A DNA stretch of 21,721 nt from CAYVBE01 sp964448935 (GTDB lineage Bacteria > Planctomycetota > Brocadiia > SM23-32), in the NCBI GenBank assembly GCA_964448935.1, contig CAYVBE010000051.1, positions 1-21,721 on the forward strand. Reading direction: 5' to 3'. The notes under the pieces are model-generated. The model was not told the DNA's origin. It saw only the letters and a list, made by a program, of their open reading frames with translations, and made no database searches. The position numbers and the translations under genes were made by a program. Positions 7,002 through 15,115 of this stretch are shown piece by piece. Every line of letters starts with the position of its first letter. The stretch's first letter is position 1.

Positions 7002-10000
7002 TCACTCAGTTTTGATACCGGTGAAGACATAGATGAAGCTCGAAGCCGGCGGCAGGCCGCGATCGTCGGCGCCGGTTGCGGCGTTGACCTCGAAGCTCTG
7101 CCGGAAGGCGGCGGCCGGGATCTCGACGGTTTCGACCTCGACCTCCTTGGAGTCGAAGTTGTGCGCGGTGTGATCGCCGGTCATCCGATGCAGGGTAATG
7201 GTGCGGGCGGATGCGAAAGGAAGGTCGACGGTCACGGGAATGAAGCCGTCATCACCCTTCTTGGGATAATTCGGGATCTTGCGCGACAGCACGAAAAGCG
7301 TGAAGCGGTCTTCGTTGCGGGTGGCATAGGCCGCGGCCAAAGGCGCGTTCTTAAAGGCCTTGCGCCGCTCGAACGCAGGCACATCCACCGTTGGAACGCT
7401 TTCCGTGGCCACCTTCAGCATATCCCCGGTGCCATGGTTGTTGAAGACCTCGAGCAGCCTCCACGAGGGATAGGCCTGGCCGCCGCGATACCACTTGGCA
7501 TGACTCCTCCAGCGGTGCCCCTCACCGAAGGTGAAAAAGCCGTCGACCGCATAGCCATGTTCAGCACGGGCCAAAAATGAGTCGAGGGTGGCGGTGCCCG
7601 CGGTCATGCTCTTCATGACCTCCTCCTGGTCGCGCGCCTGTTCCGGGGTGACCCTGGCATTGTTCAGTCCGTGCATGGCGTATCCCGGGCCGGCCTCATA
7701 GGTGCCCAGCCGCGCCTGAACCTTACGGCCCGCATTGAATTCGGCCATACGCTCCTGGTTGATCTCGGCGACCCGGATGGCCCTCTGGTAGACCTGGGAC
7801 AATACGTTGAAGTAACTCGGCGGATTGGGCTGCGGCGGTCCCTCGCCCTCATCCCAGCCGCCGTTGTAGGCGGCGTGGGTGATCAGTTCCGTGCTCGGCG
7901 CATGCTTGGCGGCATTGTAGCCATACGTCCACTGGGTGAACCCGCCGATATGGAAGACGAATTTCTCTTCCAGCTCGGGTGTCCAGTAGGGGCTGGATCG
8001 CAGGATTCCGATGACGTTTTCCTGAAATATGCCGTAGACCTCTCCCCAGCTGGATGCGCTGCCCCGATAGGTTTTGCCCGTGGCCTGATCGATCATGGTG
8101 GGCCAGATCCACGGTGTGAACATCCTGTTCCAGGTCTCGTTGGAGAGCTCGAAGATGATCGAATCGAACTCATCCACCCAGGGCCGGGTCTGGCCCTGGG
8201 CGTGGCGCTTGGCCGCATAGGGCTTGGTCCGTGGGCTGTCCCTGGCCGGATCATAAGGGGCGGCCATGTATTCGACAAAGTCAAGCCACTCATCCGGCGA
8301 CGTGTGGTACTCGATCTGCAGCCAGGGGGCGACCCCGCCCTTGCGCATGATGGAGAGGAGCTGCGGCAGCGTGCTCTTCACGCCCCTCGAACGGCTGATC
8401 AAACCGCCGGTATTGGTGAGCTGATCCATGGAATACGTCCATGAACCAGACTTGATCAGGCTGTGCGTGCGCAGGTAGCGCATGCCCGAACGCTTGAGCC
8501 TATCGTACCAGCTCGGCGTACAGTCGAGGAAGGCCGTGTCCGCGCGATAGACGCGGAAGTTGTCGACGCTGTAGGTGCCCGGGCCCTCCAATTCCAAGTT
8601 CATTCCACTGGCCCAACCTTCCGTCGCCAGCCTGTCGACGGTGAAGGTGTCTTCATATTTCGCCCACTCGCCGCCGGGCTTGAACACGATCGGTTCGATT
8701 TCGTCCTCATAGATGTTCGTCAGGCCGAACGTGGCCTTGCCGGCTGCCGGACCATCATATTTCAGCCAGACCTCGACCCCATACGGTTTGCCCGGTTCCA
8801 GGACGGCGTACCAGGTCTGGCCGGTGTGCCTGTGATTGATTGTCTTGATGGGCAGCTGCTTGCCGGCTTCAAGCGCTACTTGAAGGTAGCTGACGCCCGA
8901 TTCCTCGACCGGTGTCCCGGGCGCGTGCTTCACCAGCTGCCAGGAAATGCCCTCCCCGGTTGCATGCTGCGCCACTGTTCTTCCGACTATTGGACCTGGG
9001 CCCTGCTCCGCGCCATGTGTCGCATAGATCCGGGGGCTGTTGAGCTCACGCCGGTCAAAGTGCATCAGATCCTTGCCGGCGATGATCATGTCCGTCTTCT
9101 TGATTTCCTGCTTCGGGTCGGCAAGGCGGATGAACTCCCCCTCGTGCGTCGTGGGGTCGTAGTAGCTGTAGTAGATCCTATAGCCCGCCAGATCGGCATC
9201 TGCCACGGGATCCCAGGTGATCTCCGCGATCCCGTCACGGGTCTCGAAACGGATATTCTCCGGTGCGGGCGGTGCCTGGGTGTCCTGGGTGTCTGCTGTG
9301 CCTTTCTCCTTCCCCTTCTTGATCTTGAGGAGATCGTTCTTCACCCTGGCGGCGTTGCCGAAACCTTCGGGAGGCACAATCGCGACAGCCTCGCTCTTGG
9401 GCGAGACATTGCCGGCCTGGTCCACAGCGGCCACAGTGAAGTAATACGGGATATCCGGACGATTCCAGGAGTCCCAACGCTGCAGGTAGCGCTGCGTGCC
9501 GGGTTTGATCAATGTGTCCTTGAACATGGGCCTCCATTGGCGGAGGACGAAACCGTCTTCGGGGATATCCCCTTCGTACACCATCCGCATTTTGGCATTC
9601 TCGATCCGGTAGACGCGTACCCAGCCGCCGTCGAGAAAACCGTCAGCCAGCGTGTCGTGCCGGCTGAGCCCGGGATGGCCGACGACGATCTTGCCCGTGC
9701 TGTCCCTCGCAGCCTCCCAGCGGCAGCGCCAGCTCACCGGCTCGAAGCCATAGCACAGCATCTTGTTCCCCACAGCGCCGATGGTGGCGAAGAAGGGCTT
9801 GAGGTCCTCGTTCACCACGTCCTGCGTGACCCGGAAATGAGCCGGCTTGTCGTAGGCCTCGGTCAGGTTAAATTTCCGTTGTTCGCCCTCTTGCTTCTCC
9901 TGCGCCATGGCGGGCAGATACAGGAGAAACAGGCCGAGCGCGAACACACTCGCGGCGATTCGCAATGTGTTTCTGATCATGTCTTGGTTCCTTTCTGCTT

Positions 10001-10037
10001 GTCGTATCTTTTGAACGGCGCTGAATTCGCAATTCAT
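7002..10037 (-). CDS. Secreted multidomain protein: FnIII, carbohydrate-binding-like and clan GH-A glycoside-hydrolase-like domains (module B)
   Basis: A protein of 1011 residues. The signal peptide ends near residue 46 (LPAMA). The next part is beta-rich and contains fibronectin-III-like segments: YYFTVAAVDQAGNVSP near 198-213, and about 256-350 with ITWDPVADADLAGYRIYY. A CBM-type beta-sandwich at about 365-500 ends in YSVDNFRVYRAD. A TIM-barrel-like domain follows at about 505-870, then a C-terminal beta-sandwich typical of clan GH-A enzymes. Glu634 in LSNETW fits the GH-A acid/base (NE motif on strand 4). Glu781 in GTYEAG fits the strand-7 nucleophile. I cannot name the GH family; GH39- or GH51-like architecture is the nearest recollection. 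The start at 10037 overlaps the previous stop as ATGA, with GGAG seven bases upstream. An ATG at 9980 with AAAGGAA also fits and starts right at the signal core. It is paired with the PQQ gene upstream. Confidence 0.85.
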   Translation of the reverse strand: MNCEFSAVQKIRQAERNQDMIRNTLRIAASVFALGLFLLYLPAMAQEKQEGEQRKFNLTEAYDKPAHFRVTQDVVNEDLKPFFATIGAVGNKMLCYGFEPVSWRCRWEAARDSTGKIVVGHPGLSRHDTLADGFLDGGWVRVYRIENAKMRMVYEGDIPEDGFVLRQWRPMFKDTLIKPGTQRYLQRWDSWNRPDIPYYFTVAAVDQAGNVSPKSEAVAIVPPEGFGNAARVKNDLLKIKKGKEKGTADTQDTQAPPAPENIRFETRDGIAEITWDPVADADLAGYRIYYSYYDPTTHEGEFIRLADPKQEIKKTDMIIAGKDLMHFDRRELNSPRIYATHGAEQGPGPIVGRTVAQHATGEGISWQLVKHAPGTPVEESGVSYLQVALEAGKQLPIKTINHRHTGQTWYAVLEPGKPYGVEVWLKYDGPAAGKATFGLTNIYEDEIEPIVFKPGGEWAKYEDTFTVDRLATEGWASGMNLELEGPGTYSVDNFRVYRADTAFLDCTPSWYDRLKRSGMRYLRTHSLIKSGSWTYSMDQLTNTGGLISRSRGVKSTLPQLLSIMRKGGVAPWLQIEYHTSPDEWLDFVEYMAAPYDPARDSPRTKPYAAKRHAQGQTRPWVDEFDSIIFELSNETWNRMFTPWIWPTMIDQATGKTYRGSASSWGEVYGIFQENVIGILRSSPYWTPELEEKFVFHIGGFTQWTYGYNAAKHAPSTELITHAAYNGGWDEGEGPPQPNPPSYFNVLSQVYQRAIRVAEINQERMAEFNAGRKVQARLGTYEAGPGYAMHGLNNARVTPEQARDQEEVMKSMTAGTATLDSFLARAEHGYAVDGFFTFGEGHRWRSHAKWYRGGQAYPSWRLLEVFNNHGTGDMLKVATESVPTVDVPAFERRKAFKNAPLAAAYATRNEDRFTLFVLSRKIPNYPKKGDDGFIPVTVDLPFASARTITLHRMTGDHTAHNFDSKEVEVETVEIPAAAFRQSFEVNAATGADDRGLPPASSFIYVFTGIKTE
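9897..9980 (-). repeat. Signal-peptide DNA duplicated at 92-175 (copy 2)
   Basis: This is the matching copy of the segment at 92-175, covering the signal peptide from MIRNTLRIAAS to PAMAQE. The similarity stops at the mature-protein boundary in both genes. Weaker similarity continues upstream into the leader (shared CAGAAA and CAAGA runs). Confidence 0.8.
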
Positions 10038-13000
10038 TTCCCATCTCCACCCCGCAGGCAGACGATCGAGCCGTCCCGCAGGGCTACCAGCAACGAGCCG
10101 TCCCGCGCTACCGCGATCCCGTTGAAAAGCGGCTCTTCCGGCAGGTCCACCTCCCAGAGCGTTTCCTTTCCATCGCGGCTGAAGGCTGTGAGCTTCCAGC
10201 CTTTGAAACGCAGATTCGGGCTGCGGGCATCCTCCAGGGTTCTGTTTACTCTATCACCCCAGGTCACTTCGTGCTCCTCAGGCACCCCATGGGCCGCGAG
10301 TACTGCATCTTTCGTAAGGACAATCGCGTTTACACGCAGGCCGGGCTTGTGCCAGGCCGCCCCTTCGTGCGACAGGCGCCCCATAGCTTTAGGGTCTACA
10401 AAGATGTTGCCCCGCTTCTCACGCTCAATAAAGGGCTTCTTCTGCAGAGCTGCGGCTTCCTTGCGGAAATCCGCTAATTGCCATGTATACAGCCCAACCG
10501 TGGCATCCTCCACAGGAGGTTCATACCCGGTCGGTTTTCGGGGAGGGCCGGCACTGACCAGCAGTTCATCATCGCAGGCAGGTGGAATACGGGAAGTAAA
10601 GATCTTGCGAGGCCCAGGCTCCAGCATCCAGTCTCCCTCCCCATCGCAGTAGAAGAGACGATATTGGGTGCGACGACGCTTGCCTTCACGCATCTGGTGA
10701 TTCTCGAAAAGGTCTCCGCCGCCGGCAAGCACCAGTTTATCATCGATACGCATCAAATCCCTGCCGCGCTGACACATTGACTGATAGCACCGGAGAGAAT
10801 GATAGTGGGCCAAAAGCTTGTGTTTCAGTTCGGCCTTATGATCCGTACCGTCAGACCTGCCAAGAGCCAGGGGTTGGGAAAAATATCCGGCAGCCCAGAC
10901 ACGATCCTTCACGATACTCATGCTCCCCCCGATGCCCTGCACGGCCCGGTCCGGTCGGTTATGTGAGCCCTGGAACCGCTCGGCAGCCGGTTCATCCACA
11001 TGACTCCAGCGGATCTCGCCTGTAGCGGCATCCAGGGCAAAGCTCTTGACGCCCTCGGTCGGTGTATGGCCCGCGGCCGCATAGACCGTGCCGTCTTCAG
11101 CCGCCAGGGACAAGACAGGCCAGGTGCTGACCAGATGATCAAACATCTGGATGCGCCGTTCAAACGGCGCAAGCCGCCGCTTCCAGGCGAGCGCACCTGT
11201 TGCGGCATCCAGCGCATAGATCCAGCCGTCACAGCCCGGAACAAAAAGCCTTCCACCGGACCAGGCCGGAGAGGTCATGACCGCACCGCCTGCCGTGAAA
11301 TGCCACAGCGCTTTGCCGTCAGCAAGCGAGAAAGCCCGCACAATGCCGTCACTTCCTGCAGTGACGATCATTTCGCCGACACAGACAGGCGGCACAGGCC
11401 GCTCGTCAAACACGGTGATATAGTTGTTGTAAAGCTTTGAATACGCAAAGGGCTTTTCCGGTTCCGCCCTCCATGTGATCTTGGCAAGTTTTCCCACTGC
11501 AACAGGACTCGATCCCCGATGCCACGCATCACCCCTGTATTGCGGCCAGTCTTCCACTCCGCATTCCGCATCCCGCATCCTGCGTTCGTTGAAGGCGGGG
11601 CCTTTGACAAGAGGATGCTCCGCTTGTTCCTTGAACCGCTTGATAATCTCGGCACCGCTCACAAAAGCGCCTGCACCGGTCTGAGGGCCGCAGGTACAGA
11701 TGGACGGGCCGTAGCTCAGAACCCCTCCGGCCACCCAGGCGCCCGAGGAGCAGCATGCCTTGTAGTTGAGTGACGAATGCCCCAGCACACCGGTGCCCGG
11801 TGCATAGGTGGTCAGGCCGCACCAGTGCATACCCGCGGGACTGGGCAGGTCGCTGCCCTCTATTCGCTTGCCTGTATTGGGGTCGAAGCTTCTATTGTGA
11901 TTGATCAATGCCCCGTCAACGATCATGCTCTTATGGGCATTCCAATCCATGCGGCTCAGCAGCTTTCCGTCCTCCGCACGAAAGACGAGCGTGGGGCTCT
12001 TGATGTCTCTCCAACTCAAGGCGCCGGCCATCAGATACAGCTGGATCAGGCCGTCGGCCACAACCATACTGCTGGTATTCAGCATATTGCCGCGTGTCGG
12101 GGGGCGTGTGAAATCGTCGGGCCACTCGCTCTGCCGGTTCTCCCATACGGGCGTTCCGTCCGCCGCGTTCAGACAGAAAAGCCCCTTGTTCTCCGCGTAG
12201 TAGAAGATGCGCCCCTGGTACACGGCCACGGTCCGGTAGTCCACCATACCGGGTGCCGTGTGTTTCCAGAGCATCTTCTCGTCTTTCACGCTCCAGGCAG
12301 CGAGTTCATTGCCATAGAACTGTTCCTTTCCACCCTCTATGCGCATTTGCCCTTTCCAGATAAAGGGGTGGACCAGCTCACTCGGCTTTCCGAACAGTGT
12401 GAAGAGTACGCCTTTCTCGTGAGCCAGCCAGCGGACGCGCGTATCCTCACTGCCGATCACCAGCGGCGGCAGTTCCTCGCCGGTCAATGCATCAAAACGC
12501 GCGATCCCGCTTTGCTCCTCACGGGCAATAAGAAGCTCGTGTTCGGTCAGGACCGATGTCGGCCGCGTCGGCCTGACCCGGGAAGGTGCCGTCGCTTGCC
12601 ACAGGATGCGGCCGTTGTACACGCTCCGAGCGAAAATGCGGCCGCAGAGGTTGAGGTCGACATCGCCCTTCTCAGTTTTCCAGGGATTGATCTCATACTG
12701 CATCCCGTTACCGCTGAGCGTGGCCTGCTGGTAGGCCGAGTACATGGGCATGGCCTTGTACTGCAGGACCGGCGGGAACTGGAAGATCGTGTCCCTGGAG
12801 ACCGGGTTGTTGCCCGCATCGTGACGTTTGTGCATCCACCAGTCCGAGCCTTTCAGCTCAGGCTTGACGATCTTGCCGTCAGCCAGGACCGCGGTGCCGT
12901 GAATCGGTGTCAGCACACGCATGATCTCCGCGCGCAAGGCCTCCGAGAGCTCGGCTTCCCGTACGTCCCTCAGCACCAGCAGGTCCACGTAGTTGTCGGC

Positions 13001-13324
13001 GAAGGGAATCGCCTCCGGCGTTCCCTGCTCCACATAAAGGTGCCGACCCAGCAGCCCGGCCTCGGCCGCTTTCTCCCTGGCGGCAGCCACGTTCGCCGGG
13101 TCCCCGTCCATCGCCAGGATGAGAAACTCGCTCTGCCGCGCCAGTTCCAGCGCCAGATCGCCATGCCCGCACGCCGGAATACAGCAGACTCCGGCATTGA
13201 TGCTGCAGGTGCTCAGCAGTTCCCGAGTCTGGCTTTCCGCCGGCACGCTTCCACCAGCGTAGCACATGCCCACGGTGAAAACGCCCACAACAACTGACAC
13301 CAACAACTGTCTCAAAAAGCTCAT
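10034..13324 (-). CDS. Exported PQQ-type double beta-propeller protein with methyltransferase-like domain (module B)
   Basis: A protein of 1096 residues with a signal peptide (1-23, cut after CYA). A class I methyltransferase-like domain spans about 44-148. It keeps a recognisable glycine-rich loop (PACGHGD, 50-56), an acidic strand-2 end (LAMDGDP) and a motif around PFADNYVDLLVL. Two PQQ-type propellers follow, the second opening at DWPQYRGD near 593. Classic blade features are seen at about 650-715 (GSDGIVRAF, GCDGWIYALDAATG). Cys502, Cys524/525, Cys543 and Cys545 form a cluster just before the second propeller. The C-terminus ends with the strand VALRDGSIVCL. The start at 13324 has GAGGTG four bases upstream and overlaps the stop of a decayed PQQ remnant. 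The stop overlaps the following GH-A gene as ATGA, so the two are probably translationally coupled. Exported methyltransferase-like domains have no obvious SAM supply, so a structural or ligand-binding role is more likely than methyl transfer. Confidence 0.9.
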   Translation of the reverse strand: MSFLRQLLVSVVVGVFTVGMCYAGGSVPAESQTRELLSTCSINAGVCCIPACGHGDLALELARQSEFLILAMDGDPANVAAAREKAAEAGLLGRHLYVEQGTPEAIPFADNYVDLLVLRDVREAELSEALRAEIMRVLTPIHGTAVLADGKIVKPELKGSDWWMHKRHDAGNNPVSRDTIFQFPPVLQYKAMPMYSAYQQATLSGNGMQYEINPWKTEKGDVDLNLCGRIFARSVYNGRILWQATAPSRVRPTRPTSVLTEHELLIAREEQSGIARFDALTGEELPPLVIGSEDTRVRWLAHEKGVLFTLFGKPSELVHPFIWKGQMRIEGGKEQFYGNELAAWSVKDEKMLWKHTAPGMVDYRTVAVYQGRIFYYAENKGLFCLNAADGTPVWENRQSEWPDDFTRPPTRGNMLNTSSMVVADGLIQLYLMAGALSWRDIKSPTLVFRAEDGKLLSRMDWNAHKSMIVDGALINHNRSFDPNTGKRIEGSDLPSPAGMHWCGLTTYAPGTGVLGHSSLNYKACCSSGAWVAGGVLSYGPSICTCGPQTGAGAFVSGAEIIKRFKEQAEHPLVKGPAFNERRMRDAECGVEDWPQYRGDAWHRGSSPVAVGKLAKITWRAEPEKPFAYSKLYNNYITVFDERPVPPVCVGEMIVTAGSDGIVRAFSLADGKALWHFTAGGAVMTSPAWSGGRLFVPGCDGWIYALDAATGALAWKRRLAPFERRIQMFDHLVSTWPVLSLAAEDGTVYAAAGHTPTEGVKSFALDAATGEIRWSHVDEPAAERFQGSHNRPDRAVQGIGGSMSIVKDRVWAAGYFSQPLALGRSDGTDHKAELKHKLLAHYHSLRCYQSMCQRGRDLMRIDDKLVLAGGGDLFENHQMREGKRRRTQYRLFYCDGEGDWMLEPGPRKIFTSRIPPACDDELLVSAGPPRKPTGYEPPVEDATVGLYTWQLADFRKEAAALQKKPFIEREKRGNIFVDPKAMGRLSHEGAAWHKPGLRVNAIVLTKDAVLAAHGVPEEHEVTWGDRVNRTLEDARSPNLRFKGWKLTAFSRDGKETLWEVDLPEEPLFNGIAVARDGSLLVALRDGSIVCLRGGDGK

Positions 13325-13470
13325 CGTTCACCTCTCAGACAGTGGACGTTTCCATCGCGCAGGGCCCCGATTACAGGCATGTCTCAGGTCATCGCCAGGC
13401 CATCGCGGATTGTAAGCGGCCGCGAGTCGTTCTGCCATGTAGGCGCCAGGTGCTTTGTCACCGTTTTCAT
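13321..13470 (-). pseudogene. Decayed 3' end of a fourth PQQ-propeller gene
   Basis: Read in one frame, this stretch aligns without gaps to the C-terminal end of the three PQQ paralogs. It carries a W..D and then G.A pattern, followed by ALRDGNVHCLRG, against VALRDGSIVCLRG in the gene at 10034-13324. About 12 of the last 25 positions are identical by hand count. An in-frame TGA (13384-13386) sits where the intact paralog has arginine, consistent with CGA to TGA. A TAA lies farther upstream at 13486-13488. The terminal TGA (13321-13323) overlaps the ATG of the next PQQ gene, as in the intact gene pairs. There is no room for the rest of the gene, because the lipocalin-like gene ends at 13514. 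The remaining 43 bases (13471-13513) hold nothing I recognise. Confidence 0.65.
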
Positions 13471-13513
13471 GCCGGATTCTCGGGGTTAATCGTGCCACTC
13501 CATCTTGTTGTGC

Positions 13514-13888
13514 TCAGGACACGCGCTCCCAAACGACAATCACACGCCCGGGTCCCTGTGCTTCGGCGGTGCGGTAGGTAAGGCGGTCTCCCTCCAGCTC
13601 CGCCTCGCGCTCCAGGCGCACGCCGCGGAGTTCGGGTTCCACGGACACCTCCACCTCGTGCACGACGCGGGAGCCTTCCATATGCCACGGGCCGGCGTAG
13701 GCGCGCAGCCGGTCTCCCGCAACATCGGAGCCGGCCACGTGAACCGCCATCGTCCCGTTCTTCAAGTAGAGAATGGTCCCCGTCGGGTTCTCGCCGAACG
13801 GTCGTTCCACGTCGCCGCCTTCCAGCGGTATCTCAACGGATTCCAGTGTCCAGATACCGATGAGGTCTTGAGCGTCGGGGGCTGCCAT
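13514..13888 (-). CDS. Small lipocalin-like domain protein
   Basis: A protein of 124 residues without a signal peptide. It matches the pattern of the bacterial lipocalin-like family (Pfam Lipocalin_5 type). It opens with LIGIWTLESVEI, has PFGENPTGTILYLKNGTMAVHV, a central YAGPWHMEGSRVVHEVEVSVEP, and ends in LEGDRLTYRT and VVWERV. The family forms a small up-and-down beta-barrel thought to hold a hydrophobic ligand; no function is established. AGGAGG lies four bases before the ATG at 13888. The gene follows the VCBS gene by 39 bases and closes block A. It is probably cytosolic. Confidence 0.85.
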   Translation of the reverse strand: MAAPDAQDLIGIWTLESVEIPLEGGDVERPFGENPTGTILYLKNGTMAVHVAGSDVAGDRLRAYAGPWHMEGSRVVHEVEVSVEPELRGVRLEREAELEGDRLTYRTAEAQGPGRVIVVWERVS

Positions 13889-13927
13889 CTTGCCTCCTCT
13901 CTTCCCTTCTCGCAGGTCCGAAACGAG

Positions 13928-15115
13928 CTAGCGAACGGATGAGTTCATGCGGTTGAAGTGTACGTAGGTGCCTTGCTTGCTGCTGGTCAGCACGTCGGGC
14001 AGGCCGTTGCCGGTCAGGTCGGCCAGGGCTATCCGCGTGCCGGCTCCGCAGTCGTCGTGGATGAGGTGGGGGATGAACCCCGCCCCGTCGGAGCCCCGCT
14101 CTAATCGGAACCAGTAGAGCACGGCGGGCGCGTCCGATTCAACGTCGCCGTTCGGACCGTGCGCCCAGTAGCGCTTGCCGACGACGAGGTCCGGCAGGCC
14201 GTCCCCGTCCAGGTCCCCCGACGCGAGGGCGTGCATCTGGCTGATGCGTGTTTCGTCGGAAGACGTGTCCGGCTCCGGCGGCATTATCTCGTGCCGCTTC
14301 CAGACAATGCTGCCGGACTCATCTCGCTCCTGCTCCCACCAGAGCAGTCCGTAGCGGTGGGCATTCCAGACAGTCACCACATCGTTCAGGCCGTCGCCGT
14401 CCACATCGCAGACGACAATGTCCGCCGGGTTATCGGCAAAGGGAAACGCGTGCCACGGCCAGGGGCTGTCCTCCGCCCCGCTTTCCGGCTGCTCCCAGTA
14501 GCCTCGGCCGCAGACGATGTCCGCAAGGCCGTTGCCTGTGATATCGCCTGCCCCGATACCGTGCTCCAGGCCGTGCTTGCCGGGCTGCGAGACGGGGTGG
14601 AAGGCCCACGGTGCAGCGGCCCGTTCCGGGTCAAAGGTCGCGTATCCGTAGGCCGTGCGGCTGTTGTAGAGCGCCTCCGGTCGGCCGTCCCCGTTCACGT
14701 CGGCCCAGGCGATGCACTCGTTGGCTATGTTGTCCAGCACCCGGTGCGGAGTCCAGTCACGGTCACGGTTCCCGGGATTCTCGTACCAGATGCCCTCCCA
14801 GCCGTCGGCGTCGCCCCACCCGTGGAAACCGTAGTTGCCCTTCGGCCCGGGCGGCCGAACCACGTAGAAGACGTCCGGCCAGCCGTCCCCGTTGAAATCG
14901 TGGACGAAGCAGGGTTGCGTGGTGCGCGAGTAGCCGTGGGGGTTGAAGACCGTAGGCTCGAATATCCGGTGGCGCGTCTCGAACTCCGGGCCCTCATACC
15001 AGTACGGGCCGGCGACGATGTCGAGCACCCCTTCCCGGTTGAAGTCCCCGCAGGCGACGGACTCGGAGGTGAAGTCATCACTGATCTGTATCGTCTTGAA
15101 CCCGCTGCCCGTCAT
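13928..15115 (-). CDS. VCBS/FG-GAP repeat protein, calcium-binding-type beta-propeller, no signal peptide
   Basis: A protein of 395 residues made almost entirely of FG-GAP/VCBS blades. Seven D-x-[DNT]-G-[DN]-G-x-x-[DE]-like motifs are seen: DFNREGVLD (24), DFNGDGWPD (73), DVNGDGRPE (139), DITGNGLAD (190), DVDGDGLND (237), DLDGDGLPD (301) and DLTGNGLPD (366). Seven repeats are enough for a complete propeller, and the Asp-rich loops usually bind calcium. An early GPYWYEGPEFETR stretch is typical, in my recollection, of planctomycetal VCBS proteins. The ATG at 15115 overlaps the previous stop as ATGA and has GGAGGTG five bases upstream. The frame stays open to 15430, but that part only shadows the iron-sulfur domain of the gene before it. 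Most such proteins are exported, yet this one shows no signal sequence, so binding or scaffold function in the cytosol, or an unrecognised export route, must be considered. Confidence 0.88.
   Translation of the reverse strand: MTGSGFKTIQISDDFTSESVACGDFNREGVLDIVAGPYWYEGPEFETRHRIFEPTVFNPHGYSRTTQPCFVHDFNGDGWPDVFYVVRPPGPKGNYGFHGWGDADGWEGIWYENPGNRDRDWTPHRVLDNIANECIAWADVNGDGRPEALYNSRTAYGYATFDPERAAAPWAFHPVSQPGKHGLEHGIGAGDITGNGLADIVCGRGYWEQPESGAEDSPWPWHAFPFADNPADIVVCDVDGDGLNDVVTVWNAHRYGLLWWEQERDESGSIVWKRHEIMPPEPDTSSDETRISQMHALASGDLDGDGLPDLVVGKRYWAHGPNGDVESDAPAVLYWFRLERGSDGAGFIPHLIHDDCGAGTRIALADLTGNGLPDVLTSSKQGTYVHFNRMNSSVR

Noticed and set aside
8463..10652. Plus-strand open frame of 729 codons
   Set aside because: It runs antisense across the end of one real gene and the start of another, with no domain or ribosome binding site that I can see; the minus-strand genes have clear motifs.
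11777..13297. Plus-strand open frame of 506 codons; similar ones at 2099-3622, 5249-6499 and 17451-19031
   Set aside because: All mirror well-supported minus-strand genes and carry low-information composition.
13471..13513. Possible terminator or promoter between the lipocalin-like gene and the PQQ remnant
   Set aside because: I see no stable hairpin with a T-run and no convincing promoter boxes in this 43-base stretch.
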